From Bugula neritina (Eukaryota > Bryozoa > Gymnolaemata > Cheilostomatida > Bugulidae), in assembly GCA_964035545.1 (NCBI GenBank), contig OZ037773.1, positions 3,017,751 to 3,081,750 of the forward strand: 64,000 nt of DNA, written 5' to 3'. Positions 1 to 13,200 of the stretch are shown piece by piece. Made by a program: the position numbers and the translations under genes. Every line of letters starts with the position of its first letter. Position 1 is the stretch's first letter. Under the pieces are notes generated by a model. The model saw nothing but the letters and a program-made list of their open reading frames with translations, was not told where the DNA came from and searched no databases.

Positions 1-103
1 AAAGTGAGCTGGTAAGAAAATAAAATCATAGGTAGGGTTTATGTTTTAAAATCAGCGCAAGTTAGTGTTTTAAATAATAGACTGAGTTCTCATATGTTTA
101 CAG

Positions 104-2927
104 AACTCCTTACTACCACCCGCAGACAGGTGTAAAAATCAGACTACAAAGTCGGACACTGGGCCACTGAACCGAGAGGCTCTGCTAAAGTGGCTGGAAG
201 ATAAGGCACTCTCCGAGGCAGACTGGGATGAGCCAAAACCCTACACTAAGGTAACTGGAACAGTCTCTCAGTCTATGATCTCATCATGTTGTAAACCCTC
301 TACTTGAGTTACCTTCTCTTGTCATTTGGGTTTACTGACTTGATAAAGAGCATCTCAATGCAGTGCATAGCATGTCCTTGTTGCCACACCTCACCCAGCT
401 AATCCCCATAACAGAGTCAATGAACTGCTATTGACTCTGGTAACCTCCGCAAAGGTTAGTTGGTGGGCAGTAAACTCTATGAAGGCATGTAAAGTTATGA
501 TTCTAACAACTAAAGATGAAGTGTGGACCAATATGGTTTTGGTATTCCAAATGCTGTTCAACTCCTGAGATATTGAACTAAATTTCTAAGAAAAGCCAAG
601 AGGGCAATGCTTAATGCTAATAACACTCCCCTTCCCAAGATTTCAAAAAATTATAATATATGCATTTTTTAATTACATTTAAAATATTGACTCCCTATTG
701 AATAATTCAACTTTTACATTGTTATTTAAATACAATGGGCAATATAAAAAGTTTTAATATTTCAAATTACATGCGGAGATTGGAATATTATTTTAGTTGT
801 AATCCATTACTATTAAATCTAAAACCCTAATGAAAACCAGGCCGTCTGTTTCTATAAAAATTCAACGGTTACAGTGAAACGAAAAACATACCAATAAAAC
901 AGTATTTCAGTACTTAAAACCCTCACCAACAGAATTGTGGTATATGTAGATAAAGAGAGGGAAGGCGTATGTGCCAAAGGATTCAGATACCAATATTGAT
1001 GACATAAGCGAGAACTCCGGGGAACTGAAAACAGATTTTGATGACATATTAAATAAGGCAACAGAAGAAGAGCTAGTTGATCTAGCAGGTATCTTTTCAT
1101 TATCTTATAGTTTAGTGCCGTCAGCATATAATTTGATGACATCAGCACATATTCTGGTGACATGTGCACATATTCTGGTGACATCAGCACATTTTCTGGT
1201 GACATCAACACATATTTTGGCGACATCAGCACAGTCTGGTGACATGAGCACACATTCTGGTTACAGTAATATATTTAAACCATGAGACATTATTACATAA
1301 TTGGTCGCATGATAGCATTATGACTGACTCAACATTACACATTGTAGCCGCTCTTGGATTTCATGCCATGTTGAATCAGGACCAGTACAATGCCTCAGTT
1401 CTCGAAAAGCCTGTTCATGGAGGGTTTAAGGGTATCGCAAAGGCCACCCTGCCTGCTGTCTCGGAACCTGTTGCTCCGAATAGCACAGATGTTGATAAGA
1501 GTATAGAAAGGCTGACTAGTAACGACGCCTCTCTCACAGAGCTTAATCTCAATAATATTAAGGTTGGTCTTGTTGAAGATCCGTTCTCTCTTGTGATGTC
1601 ATAAGTTGATGCCGCTTGTTAATTGTTTTTATTACGGAAGAAAGCTAAAAGTTAACATTCACTGCTGATTTCTTGTGGTATGACAACTCTCCAAGTGTTG
1701 GAAGAGATTTGATTATGTAACTCGTACGCTTTTTTCTAGAATATTTCTGCACAGAAGTTTGAGAGGTTGTTTTCAGCAGTAGAATCCAACACACACCTGG
1801 TTACCTTAGCCGTGGCCAGTACTGGTATCACAGATAGGGTGGCAAAGGTGAGCAGCTCTTAGGACTATTTTTTCGAAATACCATTTCAAGCTTCTAATAT
1901 CCAGTGATGAATATTTTCTTATTTGCTTTTCATAACAACTTAGGTCAGCTAAACTATATAGAAAGAAGTTCAAGCTGCATCCGTAAACTTGCTTATGATT
2001 TCTGAGGCAGTTGTGGTTGTTTCTAGTTTCTAGCCTCAGCTATTCAGGCGAACAGGTCACTGAGGGTAGTGGTAGCCGACTCCAACTACATCAGGAGAGA
2101 CATGGTTCTAGAACTCGTGTCGTCTGCTGTCAGTGGAAACTCGCTTGTGGAACTTTCGTTAGAGAATCAGGTAAAGATAACTCCCAACAGTGTGCAATGT
2201 CGATCTAACTATTGCCTGAAGCATATTATTGGTCTATTACTGCATTGTCACTAAAATGTTTATTATTGAAAAAGTAATTTTAATTATATATTATCCGTCG
2301 TTGAATTCAATAGAAACATATCATTGTCTATTAATAGGAGCATATTATTATCTAATGTTAGAGGCATCTAATGGTCTATCATTAAAAATATACTGTCTAT
2401 TGATAGAAAAATATCTATGAGAAATATATTGTCTATTAAAAGAAACCCATTTTACTGGGGGTGAAAGCAGAGCAAGAGATTGCTAAGATTATAGAAAGCA
2501 GTGAAACCATAGAGAAGCTTGGCATACAGTTTGAAACATTGAATGCTAGGATCAGGGTACAAGACAAACTACAGTCCAATTATGATAAAAGTAAGTTGTC
2601 ATGTAAACAACACAATTGATTTACTGTATAATGTAAAATTTTGTGGTGAAATGCATTGGAGTTATCTTCTCATTGAACTTGCACTTTCTTGATATTTATA
2701 AACTTCATTTCTTCATCTCACTTCCACATTGTTAGGAAATATTATTTACTTATGCCTATTGCATTGGCAAAGAGTTAGTATACTACTGGTTCAGTAGAAT
2801 TAGCTAAATTAATTTGTGATTCAGAGTTGTTTTCTCATGATCTGTACTTTTTTCAATAGTGGACAACTCCAAACAAAACTTTATTTTCACTACATTTTTA
2901 GGGCGCAAACAAAGAGCAGATATCTGA
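104..2927 (+). CDS. TMOD: Tropomodulin, 3' seven exons (5' end lies left of the window)
   Basis: Exons read as 104-250, 956-1088, 1348-1562, 1755-1847, 2027-2170, 2443-2590 and 2902-2927 (TGA); all join in phase, giving about 301 residues. Tropomodulins are about 350 residues, so roughly the first 45 are off the left edge. The first exon starts at the conserved NSLLPPADRCKNQTTKSDTG stretch (family NALLPAG..QKDQTTK..TG), followed by the REALLKWLE segment. Exon 2 carries RGKAYVPK, exon 3 the NATDVEE-like NSTDVDKSIERL and ELNLNNIK, and the remaining exons the C-terminal leucine-rich-repeat fold (NRSLRVVVADSNYI, LENQKP, FETLNARIR) and a basic RRKQRAD end. Family knowledge: the protein caps actin-filament pointed ends and binds tropomyosin. 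The exon starting at 2027 rather than 2048 restores seven residues that the LRR needs. Leiomodin is the alternative, but the short C terminus fits tropomodulin. Confidence 0.93.
1125..1262. repeat. Intronic tandem repeat, about 21-bp unit
   Basis: About seven imperfect copies of a unit like GACATCAGCACATATTCTGGT in the intron between tropomodulin exons 956-1088 and 1348-1562. The array is open in two frames by chance of composition; it begins after the splice donor at 1089 and is not coding. Confidence 0.85.
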
Positions 2928-3576
2928 GAGCCTAAAAGATTTTCAAGAAGCCTGAGTTTACTTTAAGCTATTCAGATGAAGCCGGGTGGGCTTGTGCTCT
3001 GCCTAATTTAGTAGCCTATAGTTTCGGTTTTTTCTATACATCAATTTATATTCTTCCTCTGCAATGTTAGCCTCTGCCCTTTAATATGAATATAGAGCTT
3101 CTGATGTGTGGATCCTCCCTGTATGTGTCAAATGATTGTAGTATTTTTCTAGGCATATGTTAGGTTCACAAGCCATATTTTAGAAAGCTTGTCTTGTTAT
3201 AGTAAACAATTGTATTTGTGTTGTTTTTGTTATTTTATTTATGGACACCAGAAACTTGTAATGAATGTAATCTTCTATAATAATTTATTTTTTATTGTGG
3301 GTTATTAATTTTTTAACCTCCTGTATAGCCGCATAGTAGAAGTCTGTCAGCTCTAATGGGTTGAGGATCATTCATAATGTTTTGTCTGACCAACTGTCTT
3401 ATTTCTGCACCAATCCAACACTTTTAGTATATTGAAGAAAATCATGCAATTTTAGGAACTATTTTACGTGCAAGTTGCTTATAATATGTAGTGGCATAAG
3501 TCAATTTATCTTCAATCCTGTAAATTTATTTTATTATAGCTGTAAAATTATTTATCAAAAATCATTGCATAGCTTC

Positions 3577-3582
3577 AATAAA
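3577..3582 (+). promoter_or_regulatory. Poly(A) signal AATAAA, tropomodulin
   Basis: AATAAA about 650 bp after the tropomodulin stop, in AT-rich DNA that looks like 3' UTR. It is the first clear signal before the convergent neudesin gene. Confidence 0.5.
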
Positions 3583-3760
3583 TGTCTGTTTTAAAGAAAA
3601 TTGTGCTTTTGTTTAAAAATGACTAGATATGTTGAAACAGAGATTAGAATTTTCGAATCATTGCAAAAACATACATTAATAGATTAGAGATTTGAGGTTA
3701 TTTTGGAAATAGACTAACTGAACATTTTGGCTAAGCGCTGGCTCTGGCATGCTGTGTCCT

Positions 3761-5476
<1,716 letters not shown>

Positions 5477-5539
5477 TTTATTGGTACGAGTGTAGCAGAT
5501 AGAGATACTCAGATAGAAAATAAAGCTCATAAAAATTTG

Positions 5540-7288
5540 TCACGGGAACTGATTGGACACGTGTAAAGTTGATGCGCTGTTTTGTCCCTAACCTTAGTTT
5601 TACTTACATATTTTCATAATTATATGCGGTGGGCACCGAGATTAGCACCAACATCATAACGCGGGAAATCGCTCGTTTTAAATACTGGTTATATGCATGA
5701 GCGATGGTGCGGTAAATTAAAGATATTTTTATCAGTTTGAAACTAATTAAGTTGTAAAACTAAATGGTACAATTACTATTAGTATTAGCAACCATTTGTT
5801 GTAGTGGTTAGCACGAAACTTGAGAAAACCATGCGTTTTTATTTGACAGTCTATTTTAAATAACTTGATTATAATTTTATTTCCTCTGATTCTTGAATCT
5901 TACTTTTACTTTTACTTTTAGTTTTAGTTTTACTTTAACTTTTAGTTTTACTTTAGGTTTCTGGTAATTCTTATACTAAGCCTGATACTGATAGTAATAT
6001 TAATAGTAATATTTATGCTTATAGACTTATACTTATACAGTTATACTTATACTTATAGTAATCTTATAGTTAATCACTTAATGTTATACTCCCACCGTCC
6101 ACCGTCTCGCACAATGACACTCTGAGTTAGCTGTTGTTCTTCCTTAGACATTTAGTTTTAGTTTTACTTTTAGTTTTAGTTTTACAATGTGAATGTCATA
6201 CTCATAGTCATAGTCATAGTGATACTGACTCAGTTACTGTGAGACTGAGTGTCAGTGTCACTCACATGATGATGACGCTTACACTGAAAGTGAATGTCAC
6301 AGTGACACTGAGTCTGACAGTGACTGTGTGCGTGACCGTCTCAGAATCGAAATGAGGATCAGAATGAGTCTGAGCCACTCTGACTCACACTCACAGCCTC
6401 ACTCTGACAGTGGCTTAGGCAAACATCACAAATAAAATATTGAAAGTAAACTCTTTTGCACCAAATTAACTAAATTGACTGTAACTGTAAGTTAGTTACA
6501 AATATTTATATTGAAATAACTTCAAGTTTAAGTCAAGTGGCAGGTGATTAAAAATGAGTTTTAGTTTAACAACAACTGATGTCAAACTTATATTAATATA
6601 TTATAGGATAAGATGGTTACAACTTACAATTATCATAAACTTTAACAAAAATAAAGTTGAACAACAAATAGTAGTAATGATAACATTATGATATCGATTG
6701 TATAATTCATCAGTTATACTTATTATTATAATAGTAATAATATTAATTTTTTACTTATTATGATTATCATCATGATCACCATTGTAAATAAATAATTATT
6801 ATGATTGCAAATGATAATCATAATCATAATGAGGTAACCAGTTATTGTTACACCTAATCAGTAATCACTTGAGTTAATGCTTGGCTAATCATCATCAAGG
6901 CATTATCACAATTATTATTTTTAATTCATCACATATAATTATCGATGATTATTTATGAGTAAATAATAATCGTTAATTATGTTCAAAGTTCATGTTCATT
7001 AATTTGATCAAAGTAACTTTCAAAGGACATTCACAATATATTATTCATCAATATTATGCTTAGACATTTTTCAAATTCATAAATCACCGTTTCGTGGTAA
7101 TAGACCGTAAGTGATCATTGCATGTGGTTATAGATATTAAACTTTCTTTTAAAATAGTTATTAAAAAGAGTTGATGAACTATTTTAAAAACAAAATGTAC
7201 TGGTAAGTATTATAATCATTATGCACAAATCAAAGCTATAATTTACATTCTGCTTGTCATTGTTCTAATCTCAGGTTAATAACCAAAT
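5540..7288. repeat. Neudesin-EXO1 spacer with degenerate simple repeats
   Basis: Between the neudesin 5' end and the EXO1 start codon no exon is recognisable. 5890-6190 holds TTTAGTTTTACTTT-type runs and 6190-6420 holds CATAGTCATAGT / CTGACAGTGACTGTG-type runs that produce a spurious open frame. 6600-7250 is AT-rich with ATTATTATGATTATCATCATG-like stretches. Both promoters should lie here, at the two ends (neudesin leftwards, EXO1 rightwards), but no distinct promoter motif is visible. Confidence 0.6.
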
Positions 7289-10200
7289 ATGGGCATTAAA
7301 GGACTTCTTCAAATGCTGAAGGAGCAGCAAGAAATTGTTAATCTCAAGTCTTTCAGAGGTTGCACTGCAGCTGTTGATGTTTACTGCTGGTTGCATAAAG
7401 CTGTGTATGGCTGCGTAGAGCAAATAGCTATTGCAGGGAATGACCAGGGACAGTAAGTGTGCAACTGCATTTTGTTAAGTGGGACCTTAAGAACACCTGA
7501 TCAAACATTTTAGCGATTTTAATTGAAATTAGACATTAGCATTTTTGCCTATCTGCTAAGCTGATGGAAAGTGTAAAGTTTATTTGGAAAGCAATAATAG
7601 ATCACTAAAATTAAGAATTTTTTGCTGTGAAACTGGTATAGACTGATTTTACTACTCTCCAATGTTGTGTTATAATATTATGGTCTCAGCTATATTTTTG
7701 CTGTTGCATAGTCAAAGCTTAACAATGGAAGTTTATGGCTACACCCATACTGGCTGTGTTAAAATATAATTTGTAAAACAGTACAGCAAAGAGCTAAATG
7801 GCTATAAAAATTGTACATTTGTAGGTATATTGCTTACTGTGAAAGATATTGGAATACTTTGAAAAAATTTGGCATAAAGCCAATTCTTGTGTTTGATGGT
7901 CAAAATTTGCCAGCCAAGTCTCACACGGAAAAGGAGCGCAGAGAGTAAGTTGATAGGATACTATATAATCACAACCACCAATAGTATGTGACCATATAAT
8001 CACACCGACCAGTAGTATGTTACTATGAAAGCGTACTCACTATTGTTTAGTTACCATAAAATCACAGTGACACTAGCGCTAGCAAGATTTAAGTTTTATC
8101 ACTGTGAACATTTGCACAGACAGAAGACTAACTCTGGTGGAGCTTTGTACATTACATGCTCCTTTGATATCGGGCATAGGTTTATGGTTTTATCATAGAT
8201 TGTACTTAAGGAATCACTTATGTTGGGTCCTCAAAACCTAAAAAGCTTATTAAAAAAATTGGCTCTGGTATTCTATATTAAAGTTCTAACAGATAACTTA
8301 TTACCCTGGAGATTTGCTCATACTTATGTCAATCTATAGGAGAAGAAAAGCCAACAGGGATAAGGCGAATTCACTGCTAGCTGAAGGCAAGAGATCTGAA
8401 GCCCGACAGTATTTCGAGAGGTGCATAGACATCACCCCTCAAATGGCACACAAAGTCATCGTGGTATGTTGAGTCCTAGATTCTCCTTCACATCTCAATT
8501 ATGTTTATCAATCTAATGAAAAGCAGTTATTTGTTGATCTTATTTTCACCTGTCAAAAGTTGCCAGTTATACCGTGCAGATCAGTAACTAGTAACCGACT
8601 TCAGCTCTGTATCATTCCGTTAGTGTTGCTGTTTGAGTTGAGTTTGGTTGTCATGGTTACTGCTGTAGGCGGCTGTATCGCAGGGAATCGACTGCATTGT
8701 TGCTCCATATGAAGCAGATGCTCAGCTGGCTTACCTCAGTTTGTCGGGCACAGCCCAGCTTATCATCTCAGAAGACAGTGATCTCTTATGTTTTGGTTGT
8801 GAAAGGGTAGCTATACATTGAGTTACATTCATGATCACATGATCCAATCAATTAGCATGTATTAGTTTATTTTAATTGAGTAGTTCATTAAAGCTACATG
8901 TACACAGGCCGATTTTTCATGAAAATCGGCCGATAAACTGTTAGCGATTTTTTAGGATTTTTGAAAAATCGGCGATTTTTGCTTTTGGCCGATTTTTGAA
9001 GCGATTTTCAAAATTGAACATGTTCAATTTTTCGCCGATTTTCTGTGGAACCAGCCAATCAAAAGGTGGCAGAAAATTATGATAGCGAGCAAGGTTAACA
9101 CCATTGTTGAAATTACAACCAGGAAGTAATTAATACGTTGCTATCACTACGATACATCATATATAAAATACAAATAACTAAAATAACTATCAATAGCAGT
9201 AGTAGCAATAATAACAACGCATTGGTTGTTGTGTAACTTTGAGAAAGTTAGTTTCACTTCCGTGGAAACTCATTAAATTTTGCTCTTTTTTAAAAAGACA
9301 AATATTATTATTCTTAACTTTTACTCATGTAAAATATAATTTATAACTTGTAGTTTATAGGTTGTTGTTTTTATATTCATGTAACCAGTATTAGTATGAG
9401 ATTGAGCATCTCAACTTCACGATTTAAATATTTTCTTAGAGAGAAGATTTGCCGTGCTCTACAGTTTTCATTACCTGTATAAACAATAACGCTTGAGTTA
9501 AACTTCTAGTTTTAAACTAAATAGCTTAAAAAATCGATAAGTGATGTTAATAGTGTAGCTTAGTGATTTATGGATAATTATAGATAATAAATATGGTTAA
9601 ATAGAAAGCTACCAAGCCAGCTATTTGCTTTTTGAATTAATACTAAAATTAGTGATAAGTTTTTACGCAATTTTCAAATGCAGCAAGCTGCTAACAAATT
9701 ATACGCGGCCAGTTTACTTTATTCCTTTTTTATTTATCAGAATAAACATATTGCTTTTTTAAATAGAGCGCTGGTATTATTCTTAACTTTCATTTATAAT
9801 ATAATTTATAACTTGTTGTTTTACTTTTTATATTCATGTAACCAGTATCAGCATCTTAACTTTACAGTTTAAATTTTTGTTGACAGTTTCTAGCCATTTC
9901 ACTTGTGAAAATAACGTATATAAAATGCCGATGTATGTTTACTATGCTAATGCACATGCAACTAATCTTGACCTTTGCGTATGAACCTAAAAGAAAGTTA
10001 TATAGACCGAGAACCATCTGCCAGTAAAACAAAAGCAGGAAAATAACGCGGGAAATAAAATCGCCTAGAAAATCGGCTGATTTTTCAATCAGCAATAGCG
10101 AAATCTACAAGCACAAAATCGGCTGAAAAAATCGACCTGTGTACATGTAGCTTAAGACAATAATTTCTAAGTTTTCTGTTGTCAAGTATTATTTTATTCT

Positions 10201-13200
10201 CAGTAAAGCTTAAAACTCAAAGATTTTAACCGTCATGGTGTTTTGCACACTCTGGGAATAATATACTTCACCATGTAGAAATACAGCGCTGTGCAGATAA
10301 ATGACCATTTTTATCTCTACCTGAGAAATTCCTACATACTTGTTGCATTTTTATAACATGAACCTTATTTTTCTGTTGTACATGCCTTTGTGCTAAGTAT
10401 AGTAGATGAATATCATGTTTTTCAGTGGTTTACTGTTTTGACGCTTCTGTAGTTTTTATTGCAAATTGATTTCTAACTGTTTATCAATATAGTTCCCATC
10501 TTTTGAGAGTTTATACTGAAAACAAATTCAGTATCACATGTACGCAGCTCATGTATTTCTCTAGATCCTGTTCAAGATGGATCTGAACGGTAACGGAATA
10601 CTGCAAGAGCGTTCTAGTGTACTGGAACACAAGGCTTTCCGTAAAAGGTTTACTATGGACCATTTTGTCATGATGTGCATACTGTCGGGCTGTGACTACC
10701 TCCCGTCTCTACCCGGCATTGGCCTGGCTAAGGCTACAAAGTTCATGTCTCAGAGTTACAACTCTACTGATATTTCCAGTGTATGTTTTGACCAACTTTA
10801 TTATCCAGCTTCAGCAACAATATCATTTAAAATGCCCTGTAAAGTGCGGTTACATTGGCCATCTCTGTGTCAACTGCTGTGTGTTGTGAACAGTCAGTGA
10901 TCTGAGTAGTATGCTCTCAGTTTTTATTTTATATCAATAAATTGACTCTTTGCTAAAAGAAAGTTATAATATGAAAAAGAGTATGTAGCCCAACTGTTAT
11001 TCTGTGAAGTCTACAGAGAATAATAATGATTTTCTAATGTTGCCTCGTGTATGACGCAATGCTGGCTGTTTGTAGATGCTAAGAAGACTTCCTCTCTCCG
11101 TCAAACTGCCCTCTGGAGTGATTACAGATGAATATATTCAACAGTTCACCAATGCTGTGGTGACATTCAAGCATCAGGTTGTGTTTAACCCCAAAACCAG
11201 GAAACGTCAACCTCTGACACCTGTCACAGACACCTGTTGTGGTATTCAAGGGCATCCTCAAGACATGACATTTGCCGGCAGGTAGTTGTTGGACAACCAT
11301 TTTAAGTGATGACAAATAAAATGAATTATTTATTGGTTTTGAGTTGAATCTGCTTCCATTGCCTTATTTTTTTCTAACTAACGCAGCTTCATTATAGCAG
11401 TTTCTAAATACACGACTATAATTTCCTGATACTCACAGTTAGTGCTCAGATCTGTTCGCAATTTGCGTTATTGTCTGCAGGTTTTACCCGGCTGACCAGG
11501 CGCTGCAGATGGCACTCGGTAACACTGACCTGCGCACAATGGAGACCCTTTTACCTGAGATAGACCCTGACCTTCTACTTTCTAGAGAAAATGTAAAAAT
11601 GTAAATCTAGCATTTGCTCTTCCTTTAGCTTTGTCTGTCTGTACGCCAGTCTTATCTCTGTTTAAATATCATTTCCTGTTTTAGCGCTAAAAGCAACCAT
11701 TCGACAGACCATTCCTTGTTGTAAATCATTGTTTGAGAAAGCATGTGAGTTAGGGAAGTTGTTAAACCTCATACTGTACACAGAAAGCTTTATATAAGTG
11801 GTTGCTATGGTAACTGTTGGCTAGACAAGAAACTCTCGCCTTTTTCTGTATGCTAGTTTTACATATGCTACTCCTGCACATGAGTTACCTAACTGAAGAT
11901 GTTTTTTAACAATATCAGCCAGCCAATATTTTTGTTTTGCGTTTGCTCAATATATCTGTAGTGAAGCTATGTGTGCTGTATTCAACTGTTTTATATACTC
12001 ATTACAAATGTGTGTAGATGATAGCATCATTGCTCTTGTTAGGAGTTTTGTTCTCCTACATGATACACATTTGCCTGCGAGTTGTAAGGGTGTACAACCA
12101 TGAAATAGACTGAGTGAATCTTAAATACTTTGAGATAATCTATTTTGGCTACAGCTTTTTACTACAAAAAATTATTATGCACAGTTTGTGTGTTCATCAA
12201 AAGTTATCTACTGGCCTATCAGTATGAACTATGTTCTGCCTTGTTTGGCTAGGGTAAACTGAGTATATGGCATCCTGAGTATAAACCAAAGGGAGAGTGG
12301 AGCAGGGGAGATAATCGCTCTGTTGACAAGGTTGAACATACCAGCAGAGAGGCTTGTGTTCTTATTCCAACTACGAGAATCGCAAGAAAACGAGCACTCA
12401 GTCAGACGGAGTCTCAAGGTATTTCCTGTGTCATGTTTGTTTCCTGTGTTGAGTTTATTTTTACGTCACATTCAGCTTGAGTATATGTTTTAGAAAATTT
12501 TGCCAAGTTCAAGGAAACACCATAGCAAATGCTTTTGTAACAATTCTAAATGTATAGAATTGGTTGCTATATATAAAATTAATTGCTATATATAGAATTA
12601 GTTCAAAAAACTATTTTTAAAACTATTTTGTAGGCTAGCGTCACATCATGTCCGATTTTTAAAAGCTTTCTAAGACTTTGTAGATTTGTCTTGATTGAAG
12701 TTGTTTTGTTCCCAGGCTTACTGATTTTGACTCCCATTTGGTTGGTTTTACAGAATCTGCTACAGACATATCTCAGAATAGCCAACTCTCTCAGTCCAGT
12801 CAACAAGAGAGTCTTTCAACTGTACAAGTTATCAATAAAGTAGATTATTCAGCATATTTGTAAATGGGATTTTAGCTTACTATTTCTACCACTAACAGTT
12901 TATATTGGTCGTTTTCTATAACACATCATTAGCCATAAACTGCTAAATATTTAAATATTAACACTCTTGAGTCTCAATGAATTTCAATAATTTGATTTCT
13001 TCCTCATTGCTATGAAAAAAAAACATAAGAAGAATTTTTTTAACTTTCTGTTGAACCAACACGACCAGCTTCATATACCAGACGCGTCTATTAAAATAAA
13101 GTTATAATTTTGGTGTCCAGACCAGTCAAAGTTGCTCTTTTCTAACGAATGTAGCGTGACTAGTGCTAGTCTAGAAGTATTGTAACTGTTTCTATTTTCT

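Noticed and set aside
2048..2170. Tropomodulin exon starting at 2048
   Set aside because: Would drop seven residues of an LRR; the acceptor at 2026/2027 is in phase and restores FLASAIQ.
6134..6355. Plus-strand frame rich in Ser/Thr/Val
   Set aside because: Made of short GACTGTGAC-type repeats, no homology and no splice context.
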